Shown: positions 9,595 to 21,356, numbered from the stretch's first letter. The stretch: DNA of 64,000 nucleotides from Tipula vernalis (GCA_958295665.1 OY282558.1:49607389-49671388), one strand, 5' to 3'. The notes: a model not told the origin generated them from the sequence alone. Numbers and translations are program-made.

Positions 9595-10300
9595 TCAGCC
9601 ACGTCGCACTGCGACCTAAAAGATCTATTGTGCTGGACCCTGCTTAATTATCCGTCCAGTCAATATTCAGGTTCTGAATGAACCTGACAATACTGCCTCC
9701 CAGTACGTGATATATACTACCTGGGCTTATTCTTCTCCCTACTAGATGTTTACTACAGCATGTAGTTCCGCTATGAAGACGGTAGCATTGGAGCCCAAGG
9801 AATTCGAGAGGGCTGTCCCACTCCCGTATATTCCTACTCCTGCCCCGTATTTCGTTTGATTTTACTCTTACAAGTTGCTGGGAATTGCAAGTCGCCTGTA
9901 GGTCACCCAGCTTTACTACTGGAAGACTAAATAAAACTGGAGGGTGCCTGGTATCCAGAGTCCGCATGTTTTGGACTGATTAACCTATCAGCTATTCATC
10001 CATCGGCGTATGCTGTTCCACCTTAGATTAGGTTTTTTTTGTCAAGGTTTTCTCCTTTAGCGCCGTACTTTAGCCTGTGCCAAATGGCCAAAAATGTGCC
10101 TAATGGCCTTAGTTACCAGTGGTTGCCACGAGGAGGCAGCACGTACACTTGCGAATTGTGAACAGGTTACCCCTTATACAATTGTACCAATCACCCAGAT
10201 GCCTAATGACATGACCAAAACAGCTCACGTTATTCGCACCCTACTGGAAGGTTAGGGAGCTGGTAGATAAATCTACTCAACTTTGGCCCCCCCCCTCTAA
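9595..10300 (-). repeat. 3' untranslated region of the LOA/I-like element
   Basis: A non-coding block of about 700 bp directly after the RNase H/zinc tail. It matches 21400-22110 at high identity in the same orientation, including CTATTGTGCTGGACC near the left edge and CTGGAAGGTTA near the right. The minus-strand open frame 9967-9644 inside it is not conserved as a protein. The 3' tail repeat seen in the other copy is missing here. Confidence 0.8.
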
Positions 10301-11223
10301 TAGACACCAAACCACCAAGAGGGGGCCCCTAAAAACTTTAGTCTATTTCGATTCAGACGAGGGCGTCTGCAAAGAAGATGAAGTACTGTCTCTTCCTCCT
10401 CTTTGTCCTCTGATCTACGACAGTAGTCATGTGAGAAGACACCAAGTCTACTCGCGTGCCTCCCTATAAGACAGTGCCCCGTAATCACTCCAACAACCAC
10501 ACTGATCTGACTTCGCTGAAGTGAGATCAGCTGTTTGGATTTCGCCAAGTCTAACTTTGGCCAGACCTGCGGAGTTATTACACATGTGGTGATACCTGAA
10601 CATCTGTCATTCGCCAGCTTGCTAGCTTCTTCCTGAAGGAGCAGTTTGCATACCGCAAGAGGCATTTCAATATCCTATCTGCTTTCTGAAAAGTGGTCCG
10701 TTGTACCACGTCGAGCCAGTTCATCGCCGTTTGTATTCCCTTTATTTATGAAATGTCGTGGCACCCATAAAATGTGGATGTTGAACTGATTTGCCATCTC
10801 GTTAAGAGATGAGAGACAATTCTGAACTACTTTCGACGTGAGGAGGTGTGATTGCTTTAATAGCAGCCTGACTATCCGTATATATGCGAATATCACAAAC
10901 CGATATTACATTATACCTCAACTAGTATATGACTTCCTTTATGGCAGTTACTTCAGCTTGAGAAATGCTACAGTAGTCGGGGAGATATTTACCAGAAGTT
11001 CCTCGCAGAACACTCAAGCCCCGACTTTCCCGCCCCGTTTTGAACCATCAGCGCAGAAGTTTATACCTCCTGGTTCCAAAACTGCACCCATCATCCAGTC
11101 CTCCCTGGATGGGATCCTAGTTCGGAACTTTATGTCAAAAGATAGTGACGGGACAGTATAGTCGGTGGTCTTGGAAATTTCTTTGTTGCCATAGATGAGT
11201 GCCTTGAATTGTTGCAGGTCCAC
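10297..11223 (-). pseudogene. Non-LTR RNase H and C-terminal zinc-like tail
   Basis: Pieces of an RNase H domain lie in several frames: FCADGSKRGGKVGA with the first catalytic aspartate (about 11060), an AYIRIVRLLLK segment corresponding to the D-A-A-I helix (10890), and ILWVPRHFINKGNTNGDELARRG (about 10740), the usual W-V-P-G-H to D-E-L-A end with small changes. The tail 10665-10297 holds a CRRSEDKEEEETVLHLLCRRP stretch of the kind that ends ORF2 in RNase H-bearing insect non-LTR elements. Stops and frameshifts separate the pieces. Confidence 0.78.
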
Positions 11224-11236
11224 ATTGAGATGGATT

Positions 11237-12640
11237 TCAGTCGTATGGCACTACAAGCTGCCAACTATTTCCCCAAAGTTTAGTGCCTAAGTGGATGTGA
11301 TTCTCAGTGCACCACTGATCCCCAGAGATAGCGTTACCGTAGCTTTCTTTCCAATTTAATTTGCTATCCAAAACGAGACCCAGAAACATCGCTTCAACTG
11401 TAAAAGTCCAGCGGAACCTATTTAAAGTGGGAAGATCGATATGAAGAAGTTTATATTTCTTAGAGAAGAGAACTAACTCAGTTTTGTGTGGGTTCACATT
11501 CAACGTCCTCCAGTCTCAGCAACAGGTCATTTATGACCAAGTTCCAAAGTAGGGGACAGTACGCCACCCTGCGGCGTACCTCTGCTTGCAAACCTTCTGA
11601 CAGCATTTGATCTATCCAGTCCTTGAGTGATTCATCCACTCCCAGATATGAAAGTTCCGAGTTATAGCCCCTGGAAGCACATTGTTAAAGGGCCCCCTCA
11701 ATATCCAAGAAGGTTATCATTGCGTAGTCTCTCTACTCGAAAGATTTCTCAACGAAATATATAAGAGAATGAAGAGCATCTCCCCTTGCAATAGGCATGT
11801 TGAGATTTAGAGAGCTTTTCTGGCACAATCGTGCTTCTAATACGAGCTTCTATTTGTCTTTCCAGTGTTTTAAAAAGGAAGGAAGACAAGCTAATTGGTC
11901 TAAGGTCTTTCGCCGTAGGTATGAAAACAACCTTCACTTCTGTCAACAACCTTCAGTTCTAGGCTGCCTTTGAAAATGACCTCTAACCAGGAAATGGTTA
12001 GATCCATAGTTTGTTGAATATCTGCAGAGATAACACCATCGAGTCTAGGCGACTTATATGGTTTACAACTGATTATCGCCCACAGGATCTATTTCTGCTA
12101 ATAATTTGGCCTATGAGGCTACTTGCCCTTTTATCTACTGATGTGCTATGTACAGATTTGGAACAACCAGGAAAACGAGTCTCCAGCAGAAGTTTCAGCG
12201 ATTTTACACTATTAATGGTCTAACGAAGACTCCTGAATTTTACCACAGTATAGTCTCCAAGAGCTGTTCTTGGCACTTCTCAATTGATATTTGTAAATTT
12301 TGAGGACTTCCTTATAGGAGTCCAAGTCTAAAGCGGCTTTTGTTTTCCGTACTGTTTTGAAAAGTCTTTTGCATTTTCGACATATTTTTTTGAATCTCCT
12401 TGGACCACCAGGGTGGCCGAGATTAATCCCTAGGCCTGCTAAGGGGACTAGAGCCCAGTATCGCTTCATTAAAAGTGCTGGAAAACTCGTCCATCAAGCC
12501 ATCGATGTCTTGCGCAGTTTTTGGAGGTTTTGGCACCGGAACTGGTAGTAAATTACCCAGAATAGTTGTAAATGTATCCCAGTTGGTTTTTCTCCTGTTT
12601 CTGTAGATTGGACGTTTTGGAGAAGTTAAGTCCATTTCAA
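11237..12640 (-). pseudogene. Non-LTR reverse transcriptase lacking the YADD block
   Basis: Linker pieces (FRKTNW-like block at 12590, DIDGLMDEF, KRYWALVPLAG) lead to the RT fingers KDLRPISLSSFLFKTLERQ (11900), SQHAYCKGR, motif A (MITFLDIEGA, 11740) and GTPQGGVLSP-type sequence (11580, in a shifted frame). From LLLRLED the sequence passes straight to NVNPHKTELVLFSKK, so about 50 residues with the catalytic YADD are missing. Thumb sequence MFLGLVLDSKLNWKE follows. This deletion makes the RT non-functional independently of its frameshifts. Confidence 0.8.
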
Positions 12641-13191
12641 ATTGAAGATAACAATGATCAGAAAAGGAGTGGTGATGAGCATTTGCACCACTCCCCAGGA
12701 CGACTCCAACCTTGCTGGCTCCGGGTCATACCTCGCCAAGTCCCCCACTGCCTTATAAAGCAGCAGGGACCACTGATCTGCGCAGGAAGTCAGTTTCACC
12801 TGATTCCTGTGCCAGGCCCCATCCCGACAAGTCGGCGCAGGTCCTGGATTTTCCGATAGGATTTTCAGGAAGGTGGTGGCTAAGGCCCCTTCCAACTTCC
12901 TCCAATTGGCGGGCGTGATACTTCCATCCTCTTGGGATTGGTCAATAACTGCCACAACCAGCTGATCCTTGAGGACCACGTTAAAAGCCCTCATGGCGGT
13001 AGTGTGGAGCTTCGTTTTCGTTGCGACATTAGGACTTTCCTCCTGAGATCTGATTCTTTTAAGCTGTGAGCCAGCTGAAGGGCCTTCCGACTTTTTCCCG
13101 GTGACTTTTTTTGCCCACTCAAGCGTGGCTTTGTCTTTATCCGTCCGCTCTTTTGGCGAGATGTTATTGCTCTCTTGAGCTTATGTCCCAT
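12626..13191 (-). pseudogene. Non-LTR ORF1 fused to the end of the endonuclease
   Basis: The 122-codon frame 12994-12626 reads VVAVIDQSQEDGSITPANW and then APTCRDGAW and SCADQWSLLL, a pattern seen in ORF1 proteins of LOA-like insect elements. Its last residues change to a block corresponding to the endonuclease end (SDHCYLQFEMDL in the neighbouring frame) which leads into the RT linker. ORF1 is therefore joined directly to the tail of the endonuclease, and the endonuclease itself is deleted. A basic N-terminal segment rich in K and R is at 13191-12991. Confidence 0.65.
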
Positions 13192-13480
13192 CGTTTATTT
13201 TTAGACTTAGAGGCAGGCCTAAAGACCCGAGTCTCTTTGTCCACATTTTCCGGATATTTTAGAGGGCCGTTTTTTTTGTTGTTGTTTGTTTTTATTTGGA
13301 TCCATGATTGGTCATACGAGTAATGAGAAAGAAGTGACCATCTGTGCAGAGATCCGCAGTATACAGATAAGGCTACTTACTCCGCAGGGCGCCAAATATC
13401 CGGATCCACCGTTAGCGACTGAGCTAGTTTTAAAGCGAGGTCCCGATTCTGGTCCATTATCGGCACGGTACGATTAACGC

Positions 13481-13645
13481 CTTAACCCAGCCCACCGATT
13501 GGTTTAAGATTGACTCCTTTAGCGCCGTGTTTCAGCTTAGAAGCCAAAGAATCAGCAACCTAGTTACCAGCGGTCACCACGTGGAGGTAACACGAGCACT
13601 TGTGGAAGTTGCAAGTTACGGAGCCGGCCAAAAGTGCCAACTTGA
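13481..13645 (-). repeat. Fragment related to the LOA/I-like 3' untranslated region
   Basis: CTCCTTTAGCGCCGTG followed by TTAGAAGCC and TAGTTACCAGCGGTCACCACG resembles 10048-10160 (CTCCTTTAGCGCCGTA and TTAGTTACCAGTGGTTGCCACG) in the same orientation. A second, diverged 3' end of the family therefore sits just upstream of the 5' end of the element. It may be a separate truncated insertion or a head-to-tail arrangement. Confidence 0.6.
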
Positions 13646-15645
13646 ATCTCCTGAGCAACTTCACACCTGACCAATGGTTGGATTAGGGTTAATAACATTT
13701 TACATAGCCAAAATTGGTAAAGAGCCATCTATTGGAATTTTTTTAACTAAAATCCCTCTGGCATTTATCTTATGTGTAACTACTTCTAACAACTAAACCA
13801 TATCAATATAGTATATCAAATGAAAAATATCGAATAAAATATATCGATATATTGTGGCCATTCCTAGTAATGGGGCAAACTGTAAAAAAAGTTTATGTCC
13901 CAAACAATGTTTATCAGAAACAAAACTTCGTAATATCTAACTATCCGCGCAAATAACCCAGTGGTAACAAAAACGCAAGAATGAAAAATTATTCCCGAAT
14001 CGAATAACACCCAAATCACCCCTACAAACTCTAGATGAGTGGCTGGTAACGGAAGAAAAATGAGGCGACTTTTTCCGTCAGATCTAAAACCAATTCTCTA
14101 TGGATGATTGTAAAAGTAGAATAAAGAGAGAATAATGAGTCTTCAATTATTATTGAATATTCACCCACTTTCACTGATGAGCGAAAAACGTGTGAAAAAT
14201 GGGTGAATAATAAGAGGATATTAAGTGAATAATGTTCGAATATATGGTGAATAATGAGTGAATTCATCATTCATTGGTGAATATTCATGAATAACGAGAC
14301 AAAAAGCGTCTTTCGCAATAAAAATAATAACAGAAATAAACCTTGGGTTCAGCTGTTGTTTTATGTGATGTGCGCTTCTTATTTTGGTTACGATCGGAAA
14401 ACCTGGGGCTCCTATACAAACTTTTTAAAACTGCGACGTGAAAAATATTTTTTAACGATTAGAGACAATATTTTGAAAGCAGTGTGACAAATAAAGGACT
14501 TTGATTAATCTAAATACCAATTCAAAGCCACTTCATCCAAAACGACGTAAACCGCCCGAACTAACAGATTTAGTATTAAATTCCAATCAAACTTTTTTCT
14601 TAATAAGTTTCTGTTGTTTTTTTTTATTAGATTTATTGCGTCTATACTCATCGGATATTACTCACTACTATTTCTGGAGGGTGTTTTGTTTCTATATCAA
14701 CTGCTAAAGTTTTTACGACGCCTTATTTGATTCGTAAATAATATCTCATATTGCTGGCTCGCTAACTTTTCCAACTTAATAAACCAATCCAAATCGTTAA
14801 GCTTTATTGCCTTACGAAGGTGTTGGTAAGTTGTTTGATTTAAAAGTTAATTTTTGAATTCCATTAGATTGCATTAAGTAGAAATATAATGGCAAGAACG
14901 ATAAAAATTGTTCTTTGTGATTTATTGTTGTGTTCACTTAGCTTTATGAATTTCAGATTTTGCGCTCGGACGAGGCGAAACCGACCGAATAATATTGTTA
15001 ATATGAAATACTAAATATTTCGTAAACTTTTATTTTTACCGACTTAATTGATTTCACTTTGTTAAAGTAAGTGAAATTATGAAATTAATAGCTCAAACTA
15101 GGTAATAATTTTTTTTCGGAAAAACCAATAAGAAAGGTAGAAACAAACCAAAAACCAAGACTGATATTCTTGTTTTTATCTCAAATCGACAGAAACTTTT
15201 AAAAAGAAACTTGGAGAACGAAGTCAGGTGAAAATTAAAGCTACTCGTATAACTATAGGTAGTTTGTAAATTTTATGATTAGTTTTATGAGGATCCATTA
15301 TCAAAAACGAATCTTTCTTTTAAGAAAGCTCTAGCTTAAAGTTACTTTCTCTTTATCTTATTTAGCTGAAATAACAATTGTTACAGCTAAAATCCTATGG
15401 AGATCTGTTTCGGGCATACTGATAAAATTTATTTCATTATTTCTATTGTAAAAAATTAAAATAATATCACAAAAATTGGCATTACAATATTATTAAGCCA
15501 ATAAATTCTAATCGATGGCAAAATTTTTGCTAAATTTTGACTACGTAACAAAAGCGCCAACAAATTGATACAATTCAAGTAAAAATAACGGCTGTTACAA
15601 AGGTATATGTTGTATGTTGTCATCGTCAACATCGTAAAAAACATT
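13646..15645. other. AT-rich interval, no recognised gene
   Basis: Short recurring GTGAATAAT/TATTCAC motifs are concentrated at 14130-14300. Plus-strand open frames at 14287-14487 (66 codons) and 14501-14707 (68 codons) show no known domain, no conservation that can be judged and no supporting splice or polyadenylation context, so they are not called as genes. The remainder is AT-rich and featureless by eye. Confidence 0.5.
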
Positions 15646-15649
15646 TAAT

Positions 15650-16015
15650 TTGCGTAAAGCTTTTAAAAAGTCATTTGTATGTTGTGCACAAAACAAATTA
15701 TACGGCGATGTGCGACGTGACAACTATGTAAATTATTTATATAATTTAGCAAAGTCTTATTGCTACCTCCCGACGAACGATTTTGTAAAAGCTTTCTTTT
15801 ACTATTATTGTTATTTGTATTATACGCGATTATTGATTTCATTTTTATTTGGAAAATTATTTCACTCTGCGTATGAAAATAGCTGTACAGCAAGAGTGGT
15901 GTTGGAAAAAAATAAAAAAATCATTTTAATTGAAAATGATTGGAAAATTAATGATTATAAAAAGTAAAATTTCGTTTGTAAGCTTTTTAAAAGACATTAA
16001 AGCTTTTAATGTGTC
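15650..16015. repeat. Dispersed repeat, copy 1 (AAGCTTTTAAAAAGTCATT start)
   Basis: The left edge AAGCTTTTAAAAAGTCATT and the right part (AATTGAAAATGATTGG, then AAAGCTTTTAATGTGTCGA) are shared with a shorter copy at 30644-30790. The right end contains an inverted version of AAGCTTTTAAAA, consistent with terminal inverted repeats. No target duplication was found. The plus-strand 105-codon frame within it has no recognisable domain. Confidence 0.55.
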
Positions 16016-17545
16016 GAGTGTGAGATGAATTTTCAACTCAATAATTTGGTCAATAACTTCAAATGCAGGCTACTGAACTATACTACTTTAAATAAAAATG
16101 CACTAACTAGAAAAGCCACTCAAAAAATCGCCGCTAAATGTAAATTTCAACTATTACAGGTACTTTACAAAATACTCTCGTCGAGTGGTTTTAAAGAGTT
16201 AAAAATTCAAACTAAAAAAAAAAACACAAAACTATAAACAATTTGCCATGAGTAGTTAAGTCATGAAAGCCAAAATAGGAAAATATCTAACAAAAAAAAA
16301 AAATTAAATTTGCAACGAGAAAATTCGCTGAAATGACAGAATAAAAAAAAAATGTTCAAGTCGTCTGAATATTATAGGTACGTACCCAGTATAACAGAAA
16401 AACTTTTCTACTATTTATCCTGTTTGGCTGTTTTTACAACAACAACATAAAAACTACAAGCGATACAATACTCAACTAAAAGTTTTTTTTTTCGAGCTTT
16501 TCAATATTTTTTTTTGAAATTGTTCTGTTATCGCATTACTGACTGTACAAATGATAAGAAAATAAAAATTTCTTATGAAGTGTCTAAAAGTTTATTTCGT
16601 TTATTTTTTTTTTTAAAGTCAAGTCCCCGCCGTTTTTTGTTTTCGGTTAATTGGAAAATGTTTATCATAAATATTTTGTAGTGTCTGATAAGAACATCCG
16701 TTTTATCAACCCTTTTTATGAGAATTTCTTAAATTAAAAATTGAAACTACAAAAAATGTATTCTCTCGTTTTTTTGTTTGGGTTCGGTTATGTCTTAATG
16801 TTTTGTTTATAGATAGGGAAGTGTTATAATTATAGCTTTGTGCAAGGGTTTTTTTTTTAATTAATGAAAATAAATTAAATTATTGTATAATAATTCATCT
16901 GAAGATTTGATGTAGGGTGGAATAAGATTTTTACTAATTTGGCTTATCTTCACAGACATAACTACATATCGCAACAAATTTCCATTCCCATCCTCTTTGA
17001 ATGTAATTGAATATGTAATTTCGAAAAGGGCACATCTCCAAGAATTGTGACCTTTTCGAAGTTATTGTTAAACACCACGACACTGGTAGCAGCATTTATA
17101 AAAGAGATATGATGGAACAATGACTCAGGTCACTCATTGGATTTGTGTCGTGGTCGAACCAAAAGAATTTTCCACTCAAACGCCTAGTTTTTGTTTTTCG
17201 TTAATTTTGGTAAATTCTAGTAACTCCTTGCCCGTATTTCTAAACGAAACATTAAATTTGCCATTTTTACAGTGGTGCGCACTCTTTTGTTTTGACCTTT
17301 GAGTAATTCATTGAACAAGCTCCACCGATTATATTCTCCGTAGAATGTTGGTATTACACTGCTGCAATCATTGTGGCTTTACACTATTCCGCCCCAATGC
17401 ATAACAACTTTAAGGTAACACACCACAGACAAACACAAATTGTTTAAATGGAGACTAAAAGCAATTTGAATTCTGCATGTAAGCGCGAATACTATACAAG
17501 AGCAACCAAGTTGTTTGTACGATACCTCTTCGACCGAAATCTTGC
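16016..17545. other. AT-rich interval, no recognised gene
   Basis: Long A and T runs and no convincing open frame. Small frames at 16025-16237 and 17120-17302 are low-complexity and uncharacterised. Nothing in the interval can be assigned. Confidence 0.5.
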
Positions 17546-17546
17546 T

Positions 17547-18688
17547 TTAACAATATTTAGAGTTTAAAGTATGTAATGAACAGCACTGCTTAACTTTTAT
17601 TATACAATAAGCGTTATACTTTGTGCCCGTTAAGAGACGCTCATGTGGTGAGTATTTGAATGATGAAATCCAATTGAGCACTATAGTTGAGTCATAATTA
17701 ATAACCTTCAAACCTTTGAACATTTCTAGCACTGAGTCTATTAACTTGGTCAGCAATACTGCGGCACAAAACTCCATGCGTAGTACGCTGATCATTTTAA
17801 TTGAAGTAACCTTTGTTTTTGCAGCACCAATATACCAGTTTTCCTATCACGCTACTGTAGATTACTGCGGCGTAAGCTAATTCGGAAGTATCAGCAAAGC
17901 CATACAACTCTAATTCCTCTCCTTCAATGTAAAACCTGTGTATTCTGACATATTCAAATGGTCGTGTAGTTTTCAAAAATTGCATCGGGTAAACGCTCAT
18001 CCCAATCGACACCTAACAACCACAGTTTCCGGAAAATAATTTTTATTTTTATTATGCGGTTGGCGACAGTCAACCAATCGTAAATGTGTTTTTCTTCAAA
18101 AAGTATCAGCAAAGATTGCTGATACTTTTTGAAGAAAAACACATTTCCAGTATCGAAATGGCGTGAGAGTCGCCTTCAAAATTCAAAATTGAGATATATT
18201 AGTCTGCTCCGGGAGTAAATTAAGCTGGTTCAGCGTTTGTGAAGCTAAGAATCAAGCGGGTGACGTGCCATAGTTAAAGGTTAATAGTTTGTAGAATTGC
18301 AGCTCTTCAGGGGGGTTCTTTCTCCAAACAATTTGGCCCTGAACATGTATTTATGAATGCGAAATTTAAGTAATAATTCTACTAAGCTATAGATTGGACC
18401 GTTGGCCCTATCGCCAATTCATAATTTTTTTCACTGCTCTCCTTAATCACTCCATGATGCGATAAAAACTATTGTTCGGCACCAGAATCCTGTAACATCT
18501 TCATGTGCCCTAGCTTGTAATACTCGTCCAGTGTCACGTGCGCATCTCTTTTCTAAATAATGTATTCTCTTTATTGCCGTTCCTTTGGAATTTCCCAGTC
18601 TCGGCAAACCTTCCGACTTGATCCATTTACACAGTGTTTTGAAAATGTTCAAGACACAATCTTTCTTCCTCAGTATAACGAACGACAA
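17547..18688 (-). pseudogene. BEL/Pao RT ends and RNase H
   Basis: The frame 18688-18443 matches the RT entry of Pao-type elements (GLPRLGNSKGTAIKRIHYLEKR). The palm is missing; homology resumes at 18055 with the RT end (IKIIFRKLWLLGVDWDERLP). RNase H follows in 18012-17797 (LYGFADTSELAYAAVIYS) and 17795-17547 (ISVLRMEFCAAVLLTKLID, then DSTIVLNWI). Acidic RNase H residues are partly retained. A 31-bp perfect palindrome sits where the RT palm should be. Confidence 0.8.
18082..18146. repeat. Perfect 31-bp palindrome with 3-nt spacer
   Basis: 18082-18112 and 18116-18146 are exact reverse complements separated by AGA. The arms include AAATGTGTTTTTCTTC and AAGTATCAGCAA. It lies at the point where the BEL/Pao RT palm has been lost, so a fold-back repair event during the deletion is possible. 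A chimeric or snap-back read in the assembly would look the same. Confidence 0.95.
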
Positions 18689-18724
18689 CGTTGACCTTCT
18701 CGATCTCCCAAAATTTTCGAAAAG

Positions 18725-19510
18725 CTAAATCTGCATCGAATTGGCATTCCCACTATAACCCACTTTAGCCTTGTATTGTGAGCAAAAAGTTTTGTCCTCG
18801 GAATATACTCTTTGCCATAACAAATAATTTGAAAAAAAAAACACTCCCATATCTATTTTGCCTTCCATATTAAACCACGGATCCGCTAGCTCTAATTTGT
18901 CAAAGCCTTTCAGATCGGTCAATTCGTGAATCAAGGGTTGTTATGAAGAAATCTTAAGTAATATGAGCACTCTCGCTGTTGTCGTGTAATTTTCCTCATA
19001 AAATCGGGATTTTATACAAAGGCGTTGCTGCGCCTTTCGATATTCCCGAAGTGACATCATACAGCTTCTTTATCCAAATTCCGGCCATTTTCTCTTTTTA
19101 AAGCAAGTCGTTGGAAATATTTCTCCGTTACAAATAAGGTTTGTGAGCCGGAATCAACCAGCGCTCCTTCCCTACCTTTATCTGAGCTGTTGGAAGGATT
19201 GCTGTACTTACCAAATTGGCGTGATCACAAGTAATTATTTTGGGTGAATCTCCTGGGGGTCGCAAATGTGTGTTGTAATGAATTCATACATTTTGTTTAA
19301 AACCGACAAGAGATTTTCAATAGTGGGATAATCAACGTTTGATGTCTCCAATTTCCACATTTCCCTAGTGTCTGCTTCCATCTTTTGAGTAGGAAAATAT
19401 GTATTACCCAAGTCCCTTGAGGTATTGAAAAACTTTTGGGGAGGAGAAAGATTTTCGTTATTGCCGAGGAAAGTAAAAAGTCGTTGATGCAGATTACGTA
19501 ATAATGTCAC
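18725..19510 (-). pseudogene. BEL/Pao gag C-terminal part and protease
   Basis: The frame 19510-19235 carries a gag segment with MWKLETSNVDYPTIENLLSVL, where BEL/Pao gags usually have a similar W-x-L...FPT-x-D-x-L block. At about 19180 a retropepsin active site is visible (ALVDSGSQTLFV), with KYFQRLALK after it. The protease end, LADPWFNMEGKIDM followed by a decayed GADVF-like stretch, is in 18934-18725. Stops and frameshifts separate all three. Confidence 0.75.
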
Positions 19511-20485
19511 GTGGAAAACTTTGTTCTAGCTAATAGTGGAAAATATCGGAAAATCAGAAGAATCCAAAAAATTGGAATAAAATTAGCCTCCAGAGTGTAT
19601 ATCTGAAAATGAGCCGTTCTTATGTGATTTGTCAGTACAGCTATCGCTGGAAAAAATATCAATTGAAGTTTCCCGTGGGAAATCTGGGAAAACTCGATTT
19701 TCCAAAAATCATTGGAAAATTTGTATAAAATCAGCCAACACTCTAGACGCTGATTTTATACCAATTTTAAATATTTTTTTGGGTTTCGCGAATTTTCCAC
19801 AATTTTCCACAAGGAACTGGGGCAAGTTTTGCCAATTATGAATATTGGCAAAAGTCACAAATGCTATACCTGATCCTATCGACTGATTATGACTTAATTT
19901 TTTATTTTTGGCTGGGATAAGACAATCTGCATTGCCGGTTTTATATTTTCGCCTGGCGTTAACAGGGTTCCGCATTATCAACTCTTTACTTTTCTTCTTT
20001 TTCTAAATAATAAATATTTATATAAAACAGAATTGTTTGCTAATAAGGATATTTCAAGGATGCAGGCCACCAAATTTGTCTACAGATTTATTCGTGCTCA
20101 ATCACCGTGGAGATTAGAGACTTAAATTAAATCGAATTTTTTCCAGTCACAACTGACCATTCTCTTGATTAGGACAACTCGTTGGATTGTGTACAGTACC
20201 TGTGGTTGGAAGGAAGTATTTGTATGGTTCCCGTCTTCATCCAACTGCCACCTCCGAGTCGATATCCCATTACATTACATCTAAAAACAGCGTTTTTAAC
20301 TCATCAAATATAGACCGGGATCCAGCAGAACTAACGTTTGTGTCTTTCAAGATTTGAGTCATCGAAAACTTGCATGGTATCTTAAAAAATCATGATTTTT
20401 GGCCACCTGGGGTTCTAGTTCGCGATTTTCAAGAAAGACGCCATTCAAAAAACGAGAAAGGAGCTCGCAGCCAAGTATCAATTTA
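19511..20485. other. Non-coding interval between two retroelement remnants
   Basis: There are repeated GGAAAATC/GATTTTCC-type motifs at 19540-19810, and two nearly inverse open frames (19629-19841 plus, 19981-19709 minus) without domains. 20040-20480 may contain the 5' end of the Jockey-like element, but no conserved motif could be read there. Confidence 0.45.
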
Positions 20486-20489
20486 ATTT

Positions 20490-21290
20490 CAATCAACGCA
20501 TTAAATTCTAATTCATATTCAAAAATTTCTATCTTGGAATTTTAGAATTTAATTACGACGTAATAATTCTGACCGAAACATGGCTTTCAGTTGATTTTAA
20601 TCTCATGTAATTTATTGCCTTTTATATGTGATAGCCATGGCACTATCTGGATTTGGTTTTCTACACTAATAATAGATCTTTTAAACTAGAATCTTGCGAC
20701 AACTTTGCCGGATCTTCGACAGTTTATCAAACCCCGATTTCAATTCATTGGGCTGATACTCTATTAAATATTGATATCAACAGTTCATTAGACACCACAA
20801 TTCATTGATTATTGAAGGTTGCTATTGAAAAATTTGCTTCTAAAAAAATAATTAAAAAGTCTCGTACCCGGAACTCAAACAACTTGAAAACCTGCTTCAA
20901 AAATGTCACAGGAAGTGTACGCCTATACTGGGTTGGCCCATGGCTATATCCAGTTTAAGTCTTTGCGCAAACAGTTTTGCTATCTCAACCGTTTCCTGTA
21001 TAATAATTACATAATTGACAATAAAGGCGATTTGCGATGTAATCCGAAGAATTTCTGGAGATTTGTCAAATTTAAGAATCACAATAACTGCTTTCCGTCA
21101 TTTTTAGATTTCCGATTTCTTCGCTGAATACTTTAGCAGTGTTTTTGTTAATGGCACCTCACACACTCATATATTATCTAACTCCAATAATTTAAAAATT
21201 GCTTTTTCTGAACTTGAAGGGGGGGATCTCTATTGAAGCTGGGTGCAGTCGGTTTTACCGCTCCTTTGTGCTATTTATTTAAATTAAGCC
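20490..21290 (+). pseudogene. Jockey-like endonuclease remnant, linker and RT start
   Basis: At 20547-20590 the translation reads NYDVIILTETWLSVDFN, the common early endonuclease motif. Much of the endonuclease is then stop-ridden. From 20890 the linker is recognisable: a region corresponding to arginine/lysine-rich sequence, YIQFKSLRKQFCYL and NPKNFWRFVKFKNHNNCFPSFL, then FAEYFSSVFVNGT in another frame (21125). An early RT segment (APLCYLFKLSLR) follows near 21250. It stops where the family 3' end of another element was inserted. Confidence 0.75.
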
Positions 21291-21356
21291 TCAGATGAAG
21301 CAAATTTCCGGATCCACAATAGCGGCCCCCGCAGTGAGGTCACTAATTATCGTGGT

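Larger units (their letters stand above)
9595..13480 (-). mobile_element. LOA/I-like non-LTR retrotransposon, internally deleted
   Basis: Reading leftward: an ORF1-like part (13191-12640), remains of the endonuclease-RT linker, RT (about 12640-11237), RNase H (11223-10640), a zinc-like tail (to 10297) and a 3' untranslated region (to 9595). An RNase H after the RT points to the LOA/I/R1 group, and the wording RPISLSSFLFKTLERQ fits LOA-like elements. The endonuclease and the YADD-bearing RT segment are both deleted. The untranslated part recurs at 21369-22123 as a 5'-truncated copy, which identifies this as the 3' end of the family. Confidence 0.82.
17547..19510 (-). mobile_element. BEL/Pao retrotransposon, strongly decayed
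   Basis: Minus-strand order: gag-like segment, protease, start of RT, RT end, RNase H. Each has recognisable BEL/Pao motifs but they are scattered over several frames, and most of the RT palm is missing. No LTR was found on either side. It belongs to a different, Pao-like lineage from the element at 1-4045, judging by protein wording. Confidence 0.82.

Noticed and set aside
9644..9967. 107-codon minus-strand frame as a gene
   Set aside because: It lies in the 3' untranslated region of the LOA/I-like element and is not kept open in the second copy (21400-22110).
13111..13323. Plus-strand frame with hydrophobic end
   Set aside because: Antisense to the ORF1-like part of the LOA/I-like element and ending in a poly-T-derived hydrophobic run.
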